The translations under genes and the position numbers were made by a program. A model generated the notes under the pieces. The model was not told the DNA's origin and searched no databases. It was given only the letters and a program-made list of their open reading frames with translations. Positions 33,559 through 44,629 of a stretch of 64,000 bases of DNA are shown here, piece by piece. This stretch comes from CAYSRC01 sp964433495 (GTDB lineage Bacteria > Bacillota > Clostridia > Oscillospirales > Ruminococcaceae): the NCBI GenBank assembly GCA_964433495.1, contig CAYSRC010000003.1, forward strand, positions 1 to 64,000, given 5' to 3'. How positions within the stretch are numbered: the first letter of the stretch is position 1; each line of letters begins with the position of its first letter.

Positions 33559-34785
33559 ATGAACAACAAGCTTTGGACGAGGGATTTCACGATAATCACG
33601 CTCGGCTCGGTCGTGTCCATGCTGGGCAACGCCGTCTCGGGCTTTGCCATCGGTCTGCTCGCGCTCGACCTCACCGACTCGACCTTCTTTTACGCGCTCT
33701 TCATGGTTGTCTATTCGCTCCCGAGGATCGTGATGCCGATGCTCGCGGGGCCCTACCTCGACAGGTTCTCGCGCAGAAAGGCGATCTACACGCTTGATTT
33801 CACGAGCGCGGGGCTCTATCTGCTCATCTTCTTTCTGATAAAGGGCGGGGTATTCAGCTACATTCTGCTCATGCTGTTCAGCTTTGTCATCGGAAGCATT
33901 GACAGCGTATACACCATCGCCTATGACAGCTTTTACCCCAACCTCGTCAGCGAGGGCAACTTTTCAAAGGCGTATTCCATCTCGAGCATGATCTATCCTC
34001 TCGCCGCCATCATGACGCCCGTCGCGGCCTTTGTCTATGACGCGGTCGGCGTGACGCCGCTGTTTTTGTTCAATTCGTTTTCTTTTCTGGTCGCCGCCGT
34101 GTTCGAGACGATGGTGAGGACCGAGGAAAAGCACGCGACCCGGACGGACGGCGGGTTTGATTTCAAGCGATACCGCGAGGATTTCAAGGCGGGGCTGCGC
34201 TACATATCGACCGAAAAGGGACTGCTCGCGATAACGGCCTATTTTTGCATAACCTCGCTTTGCGATGCGTCCCTCGGCACCGTCATGCTTCCCTTTTTTA
34301 AAAGCGAAGCGTCGCTCGGCGTCGAGACCTATACCTTTATAAGCGCTCTCGGCGTGCTCGGCAGGCTCATCGGTGGGTTCATCCACTACCGCTTTCGGTA
34401 TCCCGTCGACAAAAAGTTTACCATCGCCGCCTGCGTCTATTTCGGCGTCGCCGTCGTAAACGGCACGATTTTGTTCATGCCCGTCCCGCTCATGGCTGTT
34501 TTTCACTTTTTGTGCGGTGTCGCCGCGGTCACGTCGTTCAACATACGGATATCCTCGACGCAGAGCTACATCCCCGACAGCATGCGCGCGCGGTTTAACG
34601 GGGCCTTTTCGATGATGACGACGCTCGGCACCATCGTCGGTCAGCTCGCGTCGGGCGCGCTCGCCGAGGCCGTTCCCATGAGGGCGGTCGTGCTCCTCTT
34701 TTCGGCGCTCAACGCGGTCTCGGTCTTCGCTGTGGTCGTGCGCTCGCGAAAGCAGATAAGCCCCATCTACAACAGGCAGGTATAG
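33559..34785 (+). CDS. MFS transporter
   Basis: A 408-residue major facilitator with about 12 membrane helices. The loop after helix 2 has GPYLDRFSRRKAIYTLDF, the motif A equivalent. ATG 33559 is used because GGGGAGG lies 9 bases upstream; the frame opens much earlier but overlaps the metG region with no ribosome site. It looks like an enterobactin-exporter or macrolide-efflux type MFS (MFS_1/MFS_3), but the substrate cannot be assigned. Divergent from metG and single-gene. Confidence 0.88.
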   Translation: MNNKLWTRDFTIITLGSVVSMLGNAVSGFAIGLLALDLTDSTFFYALFMVVYSLPRIVMPMLAGPYLDRFSRRKAIYTLDFTSAGLYLLIFFLIKGGVFSYILLMLFSFVIGSIDSVYTIAYDSFYPNLVSEGNFSKAYSISSMIYPLAAIMTPVAAFVYDAVGVTPLFLFNSFSFLVAAVFETMVRTEEKHATRTDGGFDFKRYREDFKAGLRYISTEKGLLAITAYFCITSLCDASLGTVMLPFFKSEASLGVETYTFISALGVLGRLIGGFIHYRFRYPVDKKFTIAACVYFGVAVVNGTILFMPVPLMAVFHFLCGVAAVTSFNIRISSTQSYIPDSMRARFNGAFSMMTTLGTIVGQLASGALAEAVPMRAVVLLFSALNAVSVFAVVVRSRKQISPIYNRQV

Positions 34786-34941
34786 CCGAAGGGGTCCGCG
34801 GGCCTCCGCGCGAAAGCACATGGGGCGGACGACGCGGGGATTGCAGGGCGTTTGTTTAGGGCTTTTGGTGAAAGCCGTCCGAACGCTCGCCGCGCGTACG
34901 CCCGTTCAATATTTAATACCCTGTATGGGAGGGATTTGACA

Positions 34942-35778
34942 ATGAAACGGATAGCGACGGTACAGGATTTTTCCTGCGCGGGGCGGTGCTCGCTCACGGT
35001 GGCGCTGCCCATCGTCTCGGCGTGCGGAATAGAGTGCTGCTGCGTGCCGACGGCGGTTCTGTCTACCCACACCGGGGGCTTCAGCGGCTACACGCTGCGC
35101 GACCTCACCGACGACATAGCCCCGATAGCGGCGCACTGGGCGTCCCTTGACCTCGGCTTTGACGCGCTTTACACGGGCTACCTCGCGAGTGAGCGGCAGA
35201 TCGACCTTGTGTGCGACTTTGCGCGCCGCTTTCGCGGGGGCGGCTTTGTCGCCGTCGACCCCGCCATGGCCGACAACGGCGCGCTGTACGGCGGCTTTGA
35301 TGTGCACTTTGCAAAAAGGATGGCGGGGCTTTGCGGCATGGCCGACATTGTCGTCCCCAACCTCACCGAGGCGGCGCTGCTGACGGGCAGGGAATACGAC
35401 CCCGCGCCCGACAGGGACAGGGTGGGCGCGCTGCTCTGCGGCCTTTTGGCGCTCGGGGCGAAGAGCGCCGTCATCACGGGCGTCAGCTTTGCGCCGGGGC
35501 AGCTGGGCGCGGCGTTCATGGGCGCCGACGGGCGGATGGGCTATGCCTGCCGCGGCAGGGTCGAAAAGAGCTATCACGGGACGGGCGACATCTTTTCAAG
35601 TGTGCTCGTCTCGGCGCTGACGCAGGGCTTAAGCCTCGGGGACGCGTGCGACGCGGCGTGTGATTTCACCACGACCTGTATCGCAAACACCGCAAAAGAG
35701 GCGGTCGACGAGCGCTACGGGGTGCTGTTCGAGCGCGAGCTCTACCGCCTGTGCGACCGCTTTTTGAAAAAGGTCTGA
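34942..35778 (+). CDS. pdxY: Pyridoxal/pyridoxamine kinase
   Basis: A 278-residue ribokinase-like kinase for vitamin B6 salvage. The N-terminus KRIATVQDFSCAGRCSLTVALPIVSACG is typical of the clostridial pyridoxamine kinase group, as are PTAVLSTHTGGF, VDPAMADNG and the ATP/anion-hole region KSYHGTGDIFSSVL. GGGAGGG precedes ATG 34942. No other B6 genes are nearby. The PdxY/PdxK distinction cannot be settled by eye. Confidence 0.9.
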   Translation: MKRIATVQDFSCAGRCSLTVALPIVSACGIECCCVPTAVLSTHTGGFSGYTLRDLTDDIAPIAAHWASLDLGFDALYTGYLASERQIDLVCDFARRFRGGGFVAVDPAMADNGALYGGFDVHFAKRMAGLCGMADIVVPNLTEAALLTGREYDPAPDRDRVGALLCGLLALGAKSAVITGVSFAPGQLGAAFMGADGRMGYACRGRVEKSYHGTGDIFSSVLVSALTQGLSLGDACDAACDFTTTCIANTAKEAVDERYGVLFERELYRLCDRFLKKV

Positions 35779-36281
35779 CCCCCGGGTGCTGCGGACGGGC
35801 CGCGCCGTCAAACCGATGTTAAACGGTATCTCTCCGGCCGAAGGGCACGGTTTCATGAAGAAGTTAAAGGGCAGGGCAGACCCAAACGGTTTGCCTGCCC
35901 TTTCTGTTGTCGCCGAAAAGGCAGGAGAAAACCCCTGTTGTACCGGGGGTAGGAAAAATGCTTCGGCATAAGCCAAGGACGCGACATACTTTTTGGTATG
36001 CCGCGTCCTTGCAAAACACAAGAGCTAATATGATAGGTTGAAAGTGTACGGTATTCAGTCCCCGAACAGAGGACTTGCAGTGCAAAAAGTGTGATTGAAG
36101 CTCTTTTTCAGCGCCCCCTTTAGGGGCAGAGTTCGTAACTGTCCCTTTTAAGGGTTCTTCTGTCTACTATCTATTGACTTTTGCGGTTCAACGCGTGGTT
36201 TTGATTCCGCATGACCCGTTCGGCGTAAGTCCGGCCCGCCGCTCAAAAGACGGGGGATGCTTTTGCTGCGGCCCGTAAAGC
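35779..36281. other. Hairpin-rich gap of about 500 bases
   Basis: No gene is supported. The interval holds a row of hairpins: 35866-35903 (terminator of the kinase gene), 35931-35950 (ACCCC/GGGGGT), 35975-36010 (12-15 bp, near perfect), 36059-36074 (GTCC/GGAC), 36113-36126 (CCCCCTTTAGGGG) and a smaller one near 36140. A structured RNA or clustered terminator/repeat elements would both fit. Confidence 0.45.
35866..35907 (+). terminator. Terminator of the pyridoxal kinase gene
   Basis: AAAGGGCAGGGCA pairs with TTGCCTGCCCTTT, followed by CTGTT. The stem is strong and the T-run is modest. Confidence 0.65.
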
Positions 36282-36788
36282 TCAAAGACGCTGTGTTACG
36301 GCGCTGTTCAGCTCGAGCCGCATGTATATGGAGGTGTCAAGCGGGCTGCCGTTGTAGCGCGCGGTCTCCTCAAAGCCGAATTTTTTGTACAGACCGAGCG
36401 CGTCCTTTAAAAAGGGGAGCGTGTCGAGCAGCATGACGGCATATCCCATGCGGCGCGCATCGTCCGCTGCGCTTTTAATAAGGGCGCCGCCGATGCCGTT
36501 TGAGCGGAAACAGGGCCTTACGTACAGCCGCTTCATCTCACAGCGGCGCTCGTCAAGACGACGCAACCCGACGCAGCCCGCGGGCATGCCGTCCAAAAAG
36601 GCTATGCGAAGGCAGCCCGAAGGGGGGCCGTATTTTTCCTCGAGCTTTTGCAGCTCGCGGTCATAGTGCTGCATCTCCGGGTACCCTTTAAACTGCTCGT
36701 CGCCCTGTGTGAGCATGTCGGTGTACTCCTTGAACAGGACTTTTATCTCCTCAACGTGCCGAAGCCCGTCCTCGATTTGAAGCTTCAT
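36282..36788 (-). CDS. GNAT family N-acetyltransferase
   Basis: A 168-residue acetyltransferase. Motif A is clear in MKRLYVRPCFRSNGIGGALIKSAADDA (about 85-110; R-x-N-G-I-G-G), followed by GYAVMLLDTLPFLKDALGLYKKFGFEE. AGGAGAGG sits before ATG 36788. It lies downstream of the histidine phosphatase on the same strand with a 66-base gap and may share its transcript. Substrate unknown. Confidence 0.88.
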   Translation of the reverse strand: MKLQIEDGLRHVEEIKVLFKEYTDMLTQGDEQFKGYPEMQHYDRELQKLEEKYGPPSGCLRIAFLDGMPAGCVGLRRLDERRCEMKRLYVRPCFRSNGIGGALIKSAADDARRMGYAVMLLDTLPFLKDALGLYKKFGFEETARYNGSPLDTSIYMRLELNSAVTQRL

Positions 36789-36854
36789 CGTTTAACCTCT
36801 CCTGCCGGGGCAATAATTACGGTGACAGGTCTTATCGCCGTGCATGAAAGGCGC

Positions 36855-37520
36855 TCAGTCATCGGCGCAGTCGTCCGCGAAGGCGGTGTCCTCGCCCTCA
36901 CCCTCGCAGAGCGGCACCTGCGCGACGGCCTCGACCACCGGCTGCCGCAGGAACAGCGACGGGTCGGCGAGCACGGTGTAGCCGCAGCCGGGCGCGGGGT
37001 TCCACTCATAGGGCTCTGCCTTGGGGTAGGCGAGGGCAGCCATGATTAGGCTTATCACGTCCGCATGCGTTATCACCGCGCACGAGCGCATCCCCCTTGA
37101 CATCGCGTCGGTGACGATGTCCGCAAACCCGTTCACGACGCGGCCGTAAAAGCGCTCGGCCGGCTCGACTCCGTCGGGGACAAAGCCGCTTTTGGGTGCG
37201 GCCCAGCGGCAGAACTCGTCGTCGCTTTTAAGCTCCTCGAGCGTCCTGCCCTCAAAGCGCCCGAAGGCCGCCTCGGTGATCGCGTCGCACACGATCGTCT
37301 CACACCCGGGGAACAGAATCTCGGCCGTCTGCCGGGCCCTGCGCAGGGGGCTTGTGTAGACAGCGTCGACATAGGGATAGCGGGTGTCGCCCGAAAGGCG
37401 CTCGAGCTCATCGCGTCCCTCGTCACTGAGCGGGATGTCGGTCCCCGAGCCGCAGTAGATCCCCTTTTCGTTGGCTTCGGTCAAGCCGTGGCGTATCAGA
37501 TGAAATTTATAGGTTTTCAC
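36855..37520 (-). CDS. Histidine phosphatase family protein (phosphoglycerate mutase-like)
   Basis: A 221-residue histidine phosphatase. The catalytic RHG motif is FHLIRHGLTEAN near residues 5-16, the acidic partner in EAAFGRFEGRTLEEL, and the second histidine in VITHADVISL. GTG 37520 is used because GGGAGG lies 6 bases upstream; the frame opens 13 codons earlier. Such proteins include alpha-ribazole phosphatases and unspecific sugar-phosphatases; no cobalamin genes are adjacent, so none is assumed. Confidence 0.9.
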   Translation of the reverse strand: MKTYKFHLIRHGLTEANEKGIYCGSGTDIPLSDEGRDELERLSGDTRYPYVDAVYTSPLRRARQTAEILFPGCETIVCDAITEAAFGRFEGRTLEELKSDDEFCRWAAPKSGFVPDGVEPAERFYGRVVNGFADIVTDAMSRGMRSCAVITHADVISLIMAALAYPKAEPYEWNPAPGCGYTVLADPSLFLRQPVVEAVAQVPLCEGEGEDTAFADDCADD

Positions 37521-37574
37521 AGTGTCCTCCCGAGGGAATTTATGTCTGTTTTTCGACAAAAAAGGTCAATAAAC

Positions 37575-37603
37575 TTTACAAAGTGCCGTTTATATCTTAT
37601 AAT
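37575..37603 (+). promoter_or_regulatory. Sigma-A promoter of the XRE regulator gene
   Basis: TTTACA (37575-37580) and TATAAT (37598-37603) are separated by 17 bases, about 45 bases before the start codon. Confidence 0.85.
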
Positions 37604-37647
37604 TAAACCTACATGTCACATTATTTAAGTGAAGAAGGGAATGCAGT

Positions 37648-38340
37648 ATGCCCTCCGCAAACTTCAGCCGTATCTTAACGCTTTTGCGAAAAGAACGGGG
37701 AATCACCCAAAAAGAGGCCGCCGCAAGCCTGGGCGTTTCGCAGGCGTTGCTGTCCCATTACGAAAAGGGGATTCGCGAATGCGGGCTTGATTTTGTCGTC
37801 CGCGCCGCCGACTTTTACGGCGTTTCGTGCGACTATCTTTTAGGGCGCTCGCCCGACAGAAACGGCTCGACCCTCACAGTCGACGACCTGCCCGAGGACG
37901 ACCAAAGCTACGACAAGCATTACCGCGGCAGCGTGCTGCCCGTTCTCAACAAAAAGCTGTTGACAAATTCGCTCTTTATCCTGTACGACCTGCTGCTGCG
38001 GGCCGCAAGCTCCAAGTTGGTGGGAGAGGTCTCCGCCTATCTGATGACGGCCTATTACAAGATGTTCAGAAGGGTTTACGGCGCAAACCCCAAAAATTCG
38101 ACCAACATGTTCTCGGTGCCCGACAGCGTCTATTCGGGCTATGCCGACGCGCAGATGAGCAGGAGCGACGCCAAAATCTGCGCGATGCTCGAGGGCGAAC
38201 GGCTGCTCGACATCGAGCCCGAGCAGGGCGTCGAGGCGCTGACGCTGACGACCGAGCACCTCACGCAGGAGTATCCGCAGCACTCGTCGGCGCTGTTTAA
38301 CCTCATCAAGCAGACCGAGCGCGGGATTATGAACGAATAG
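37648..38340 (+). CDS. XRE family transcriptional regulator
   Basis: A 230-residue regulator with an N-terminal Cro/C1 helix-turn-helix (ILTLLRKERGITQKEAAASLGVSQALLSHYEKGIR, about 8-43) and a conserved FYGVSCDYLLGRSP that often ends this domain. The remaining 165 residues are helical and not recognised. GAAGAAGGGA precedes ATG 37648. It has its own promoter and terminator, and is divergent from the histidine phosphatase gene. Confidence 0.9.
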   Translation: MPSANFSRILTLLRKERGITQKEAAASLGVSQALLSHYEKGIRECGLDFVVRAADFYGVSCDYLLGRSPDRNGSTLTVDDLPEDDQSYDKHYRGSVLPVLNKKLLTNSLFILYDLLLRAASSKLVGEVSAYLMTAYYKMFRRVYGANPKNSTNMFSVPDSVYSGYADAQMSRSDAKICAMLEGERLLDIEPEQGVEALTLTTEHLTQEYPQHSSALFNLIKQTERGIMNE

Positions 38341-38374
38341 CGGTTTCTTCTGCTTCTTCGATATCGGTCAACGC

Positions 38375-38408
38375 GCGGTGCGGCTTTTAGGCCGCACCGC
38401 TTTTTGTT
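38375..38408 (+). terminator. Terminator of the XRE regulator gene
   Basis: A perfect 10-bp stem (GCGGTGCGGC and its complement) with a 6-base loop runs into TTTTTGTTGT. Confidence 0.92.
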
Positions 38409-38672
38409 GTTTTGCTTCGGGGCGCTCTCACGGGTAAAAGGATGTTCCCGCGGGTGAAACCGCCTGAGCGCGTATGCTTACCGGGGGCAAAGGTCCGCTA
38501 TGGACAGGCCTTACCGTTCGGTGCGGCCCGCCGCTTCAGCATCATTTTGAAAAAGAAAACCGATGTCTGCGGGGAGGGGAGACCGGCAACAGGCCTCCCG
38601 TCGGCCCGCAGACCGCGCTTGCACGTTTGATTATGAATGATTTCCTTAGGCGATTTTACTTTATAGGACAGA
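38409..38672 (-). terminator. Gap after secA with a terminator-like fold
   Basis: Downstream of secA on the minus strand, GTCTGCGGG pairs with CCCCGCAGAC about 50 bases later (about 38552-38608), enclosing GC-rich sequence, and ATCGGTTTTCTTTTT follows. This is a plausible terminator for secA. No gene is seen in the rest of the gap. Confidence 0.5.
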
Positions 38673-41408
<2,736 letters not shown>

Positions 41409-41468
41409 TGTTATATGCTACCTCACAAACAGTTTTGATGTGTCCTTGCGCTCGTTACATACCTCATC

Positions 41469-41498
41469 ATTTTACTCTTATATACTATACAATGTCAA
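41469..41498 (-). promoter_or_regulatory. Sigma-A promoter of secA
   Basis: On the minus strand TTGACA (41498-41493) and TAAAAT (41474-41469) are 18 bases apart, about 60 bases before the secA start. Confidence 0.7.
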
Positions 41499-41534
41499 AT
41501 TTTGCGCACAAGGGGGTTTTTGACGAATTTGTTA

Positions 41535-41563
41535 TTGAAATAAACTGTTCGGTTAGATATACT
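41535..41563 (+). promoter_or_regulatory. Sigma-A promoter of the NifU-like/GGGtGRT pair
   Basis: TTGAAA (41535-41540) and TATACT (41558-41563) are spaced by 17 bases, about 40 bases before the start codon; GAAAGGAG precedes that ATG. Confidence 0.8.
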
Positions 41564-41603
41564 ATATTCAGCGCAATGTTTTACAAACCGAAAGGAGTAA
41601 AAA

Positions 41604-42296
41604 ATGAACTATTCACATGAAGTGGAGCGCATGTGTCCGATAGCCAAAGGGCCCAAGCACGGCCCCGCGCCCATCCCCGAGGAGGGCAAATGGGTCAAGG
41701 CATATCAGGTCGGCGACATCTCGGGCCTCACCCACGGCGTCGGCTGGTGCGCGCCTCAGCAGGGGGCGTGCAAGCTTACCCTCAACGTAAAAGAGGGCGT
41801 CATCGAAGAGGCGCTCGTCGAGACGCTGGGCTGCTCGGGCATGACCCATTCGGCCGCCATGGCCGCCGAGATCCTCCCCGGCAAGACGATCCTTGAGGCG
41901 CTCAACACCGACCTTGTGTGCGACGCCATCAACGTCGCCATGCGCGAGCTGTTCCTCCAGATCGTCTACGGCAGGACGCAGACTGCGTTCTCAGAAAACG
42001 GCCTGCCCATCGGCGCGTCGCTTGAGGACCTCGGCAAGGGCCTGCGCTCGCAGGTCGGCACCATGTTCTCCACCGCCGCCAAGGGTGTCCGCTATCTCGA
42101 GATGGCCGAGGGCTATGTCCTCTCGATCGCCCTCGACGAGAACGACGAGGTCATCGGCTACAAGTTTGTCCGCCTCGGCAAGATGCTCGAGGACATCCGC
42201 CACGGGGTCGACCCCAAAGAGGCGTATGAAAAGAACACCGGCACCTACGGCAGATATGACAGCGCGGCAAAGTACGTCGACCCGCGCGAAGAATAA
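41604..42296 (+). CDS. NifU/IscU-like iron-sulfur cluster assembly scaffold protein
   Basis: A 230-residue protein whose first half resembles the IscU/NifU N-terminal scaffold. Cys49, Cys56 (GACKLTLNV), Cys77 (ETLGCSGMTHSAAMAAEILPGKTILEA) and Cys106 line up by pattern with the scaffold's cysteine sites. The C-terminal half (about 125-230) is not part of normal NifU and I do not recognise it. No SUF or ISC genes are adjacent. Instead it is followed after 18 bases by the GGGtGRT protein gene, so the two should be co-transcribed from the promoter at 41535. The function is not known. Confidence 0.8.
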   Translation: MNYSHEVERMCPIAKGPKHGPAPIPEEGKWVKAYQVGDISGLTHGVGWCAPQQGACKLTLNVKEGVIEEALVETLGCSGMTHSAAMAAEILPGKTILEALNTDLVCDAINVAMRELFLQIVYGRTQTAFSENGLPIGASLEDLGKGLRSQVGTMFSTAAKGVRYLEMAEGYVLSIALDENDEVIGYKFVRLGKMLEDIRHGVDPKEAYEKNTGTYGRYDSAAKYVDPREE

Positions 42297-42314
42297 GAAA
42301 GGAGGAAGACGACA

Positions 42315-43313
42315 ATGGCAAATTTTGAAGGCAAAGAGAGAAGAATGGCCAAGATAGACGCTTTCCTCAAGGAAAACGGCTTTGAGTCGATGGAGGCGTG
42401 CCGCGAGCTCGCGCTCTCGAAGGGCATCGACGTCGAAAAGATTGTCAAGGGCGTGCAGCCCATCGCGTTTGAAAACGCCGTTTGGGCGTACACGCTGGGC
42501 GTCGCGCTCGCGCTCAAGAGGGGCGCGGACAAGGCCGACAAGGCCGCCGAGGTCATCGGCGAGGGCCTTGAGGCCTTCTGCATCCCGGGCTCGGTCGCCG
42601 AGCAGCGCAACGTCGGCCGCGGGCACGGCAACCTCGGCGCGATGCTTCTGCGCGAGGAGACCGACTGCTTCTGCTTCCTCGCGGGGCACGAGTCGTTCGC
42701 TGCGGCCGAGGGCGCGATAGGCATCGCGAGAACCGCCAACAAGGCGAGGACGAAGCCCCTTCGCGTCATCCTCAACGGGCTCGGCAAGGACGCGGCATAT
42801 ATCATCTCCCGCATCAACGGCTTCACCTATGTCGAGACCGACTTCGACTTCCTCACGGGCGAGGTCAAGATTGTGCGCGAGGTTAAGTTCTCGGACGGCG
42901 AGCGCGCGGCGGTTCGCTGCTACGGCGCAAACGACGTGCTCGAGGGCGTCGCAATCATGAAGCTCGAGCGCGTCGACGTGTCCATAACCGGCAACTCGAC
43001 CAACCCCACCCGCTTCCAGCACCTCGTCGCCGGCACCTACAAAAAGTGGGCCAACGAGAACGGCGTCAAGTACTTCTCGGTCGCGTCGGGCGGCGGCACC
43101 GGCCGCACGCTTCACCCCGACAATGTCGCCGCAGGCCCCGCATCCTACGGCCTCACCGACTCGATGGGCCGTATGCACGGCGACGCGCAGTTCGCGGGCT
43201 CGTCCTCTGTCCCTGCGCACGTCGAGATGATGGGCCTTATCGGCGCGGGCAACAACCCCATGGTCGGCATGACCGTCGCGTGCGCCGTCGCGGTCAGCGA
43301 GGCGCTGAGGTAA
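42315..43313 (+). CDS. GGGtGRT family protein, unknown function
   Basis: A 332-residue protein named for its motif GGGTGRT, here at 259-265 (VASGGGTGRTLHPDN). Other notable segments are RNVGRGHGNLGAMLL (about 98-112), FCFLAGHESFAAAEGAIGIARTANKA and IGAGNNPMVGMTVACAVAVSEAL. The glycine-rich loops suggest nucleotide or cofactor binding, but this is inference. AAAGGAGG lies before ATG 42315. It forms a two-gene unit with the NifU-like scaffold and ends in a terminator at 43365. I recall the pair as a recurring one in anaerobes, without an assigned role. Confidence 0.85.
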   Translation: MANFEGKERRMAKIDAFLKENGFESMEACRELALSKGIDVEKIVKGVQPIAFENAVWAYTLGVALALKRGADKADKAAEVIGEGLEAFCIPGSVAEQRNVGRGHGNLGAMLLREETDCFCFLAGHESFAAAEGAIGIARTANKARTKPLRVILNGLGKDAAYIISRINGFTYVETDFDFLTGEVKIVREVKFSDGERAAVRCYGANDVLEGVAIMKLERVDVSITGNSTNPTRFQHLVAGTYKKWANENGVKYFSVASGGGTGRTLHPDNVAAGPASYGLTDSMGRMHGDAQFAGSSSVPAHVEMMGLIGAGNNPMVGMTVACAVAVSEALR

Positions 43314-43364
43314 GGTCTGCGCCGAGCCTTCGGCCGGTTGTTCCGCACAAATCGCTTTCTTTCG

Positions 43365-43398
43365 AAAAGGGTCGCTTTGCGGCCCTTTTCTTTTTTTC
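43365..43398 (+). terminator. Terminator of the GGGtGRT gene
   Basis: AAAAGGGTCGC pairs with GCGGCCCTTTT across a 3-base loop and is followed by CTTTTTTT. Confidence 0.92.
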
Positions 43399-43654
43399 GG
43401 TTTTGTTATATTATATAAGGGTACGGCGCTTAAGCCTTGAGCGCGCTGAGGGCCGCCCTTTGGCGGCGCAGACGTCTGCGTCGGGGGGCTCGGCGGACAT
43501 AGTTCGGCGCAAAGCCGTGCTCTGTTCGGCGCTTTTGCCGTCCGCGCGGTCTTTGTGCCGAGTGGTTTCGTTTGCTGCGGCGTTCGCGCAAAGATGCCCG
43601 AAGGCGGCGGGCGGTTAAAAGAAGGCGACAATAAATTAAGGATAAGGGGACAAT
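43399..43654 (+). other. Leader region of the nucleoside hydrolase gene
   Basis: About 255 bases with no gene. TATATTATATAAGG near 43407 could supply a -10 element, but no convincing -35 was found. A GC hairpin (GCCGCC/GGCGGC) lies near 43453-43470. Confidence 0.4.
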
Positions 43655-44587
43655 ATGGAAAAGAGAAGGGTTATACTTGACGTCGACACAGGCTCGGACG
43701 ACGCCGTCGCGATCATTGCGGCGGCCCTATCGGAGGCTGTAGACCTGCGGGCGGTTTGTACCGTGGCGGGCAACCTGCCTGTTGACAACACCACCGACAA
43801 CACACTGCGGGTGATGTCGCTGCTGGGCTCGGACATCCCGGTCTACCGCGGCTGCAACGGCGCGCTGGTCAAGTCGATGACGCGTCCGAAGCACGAGGAG
43901 CTTTCGATCCATCCCCGCTCGCTGCCGCTGCCCGAGTCGGACAAAACGGTCGAAAAGCTCAGCGCGCCGCAGTTTTATGTCGATTATCTCAACGGGGCGA
44001 GCGAGCCCGTGACGATTGTCGCGGTGGGGCCGCTCACCAACCTCGCCGTCGCGCTCATGCTCGACGGCGGCATCGTGAAAAACATCGAGGAAATCGTGAT
44101 CATGGGGGGCGGCGGCAACGTCTTCAACATGCCCAACGAGTCCGAGTACAACATTTGGTTTGACCCCGAGGGGGCCGAAAAGGTCATGCGGTGCGGCGCA
44201 AAGATCACGATGGCGCCGCTCGACGCGACCCACAAGGCGCTGATAACCCTTGACGACTGCAAGCGCTTTCGCGCCTGCGGCACGCCGTGGGGCGACTTTG
44301 CCGCCGAGATGTGCGAGCACAGGATAAGGGTGCACTCGCAGCACGCCGAAAGTCTTGAGCTGCCCGACTCGGCGCCCGTCCACGACCCGCTGTGCATCGC
44401 CTATCTCATCGACCCGACGGTGCTTAAGGATGTGCGGACGCTCAACTGCCGCGTCGGCTTTGCGGGCGGCGAGGAGGGCAAAACGGTGCTTTCGGACGAT
44501 AAAGAAGCCAATGTCCGCTTCGCCTTTTCGGCGGACAGGAAAAAGTTTGCCGACATCCTGTGCAATCTGTTTGCGAAAAAGGCCTGA
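43655..44587 (+). CDS. Inosine/uridine-preferring nucleoside hydrolase family protein
   Basis: A 310-residue enzyme that splits the N-glycosidic bond of ribonucleosides for base salvage. The calcium-binding aspartate cluster is DVDTGSDDAVAI (about 9-20); VAVGPLTNLAVAL, VIMGGGGNVFN and ESEYNIWFDPEGAEKV are the usual family blocks. AAGGGG lies 6 bases before ATG 43655. It opens a plus-strand run with an M20 peptidase, PHP phosphoesterase, TSCPD protein and GNAT. Substrate preference within the family is open. Confidence 0.93.
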   Translation: MEKRRVILDVDTGSDDAVAIIAAALSEAVDLRAVCTVAGNLPVDNTTDNTLRVMSLLGSDIPVYRGCNGALVKSMTRPKHEELSIHPRSLPLPESDKTVEKLSAPQFYVDYLNGASEPVTIVAVGPLTNLAVALMLDGGIVKNIEEIVIMGGGGNVFNMPNESEYNIWFDPEGAEKVMRCGAKITMAPLDATHKALITLDDCKRFRACGTPWGDFAAEMCEHRIRVHSQHAESLELPDSAPVHDPLCIAYLIDPTVLKDVRTLNCRVGFAGGEEGKTVLSDDKEANVRFAFSADRKKFADILCNLFAKKA

Positions 44588-44629
44588 AACGGCCCGATCG
44601 TTTTTGTGATTTGATTTAAGGGGATAGCT

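Noticed and set aside
35975..36010. Intrinsic terminator at the 15-bp hairpin
   Set aside because: Neither strand has a T-run after the stem, so it is kept only as an unexplained hairpin.
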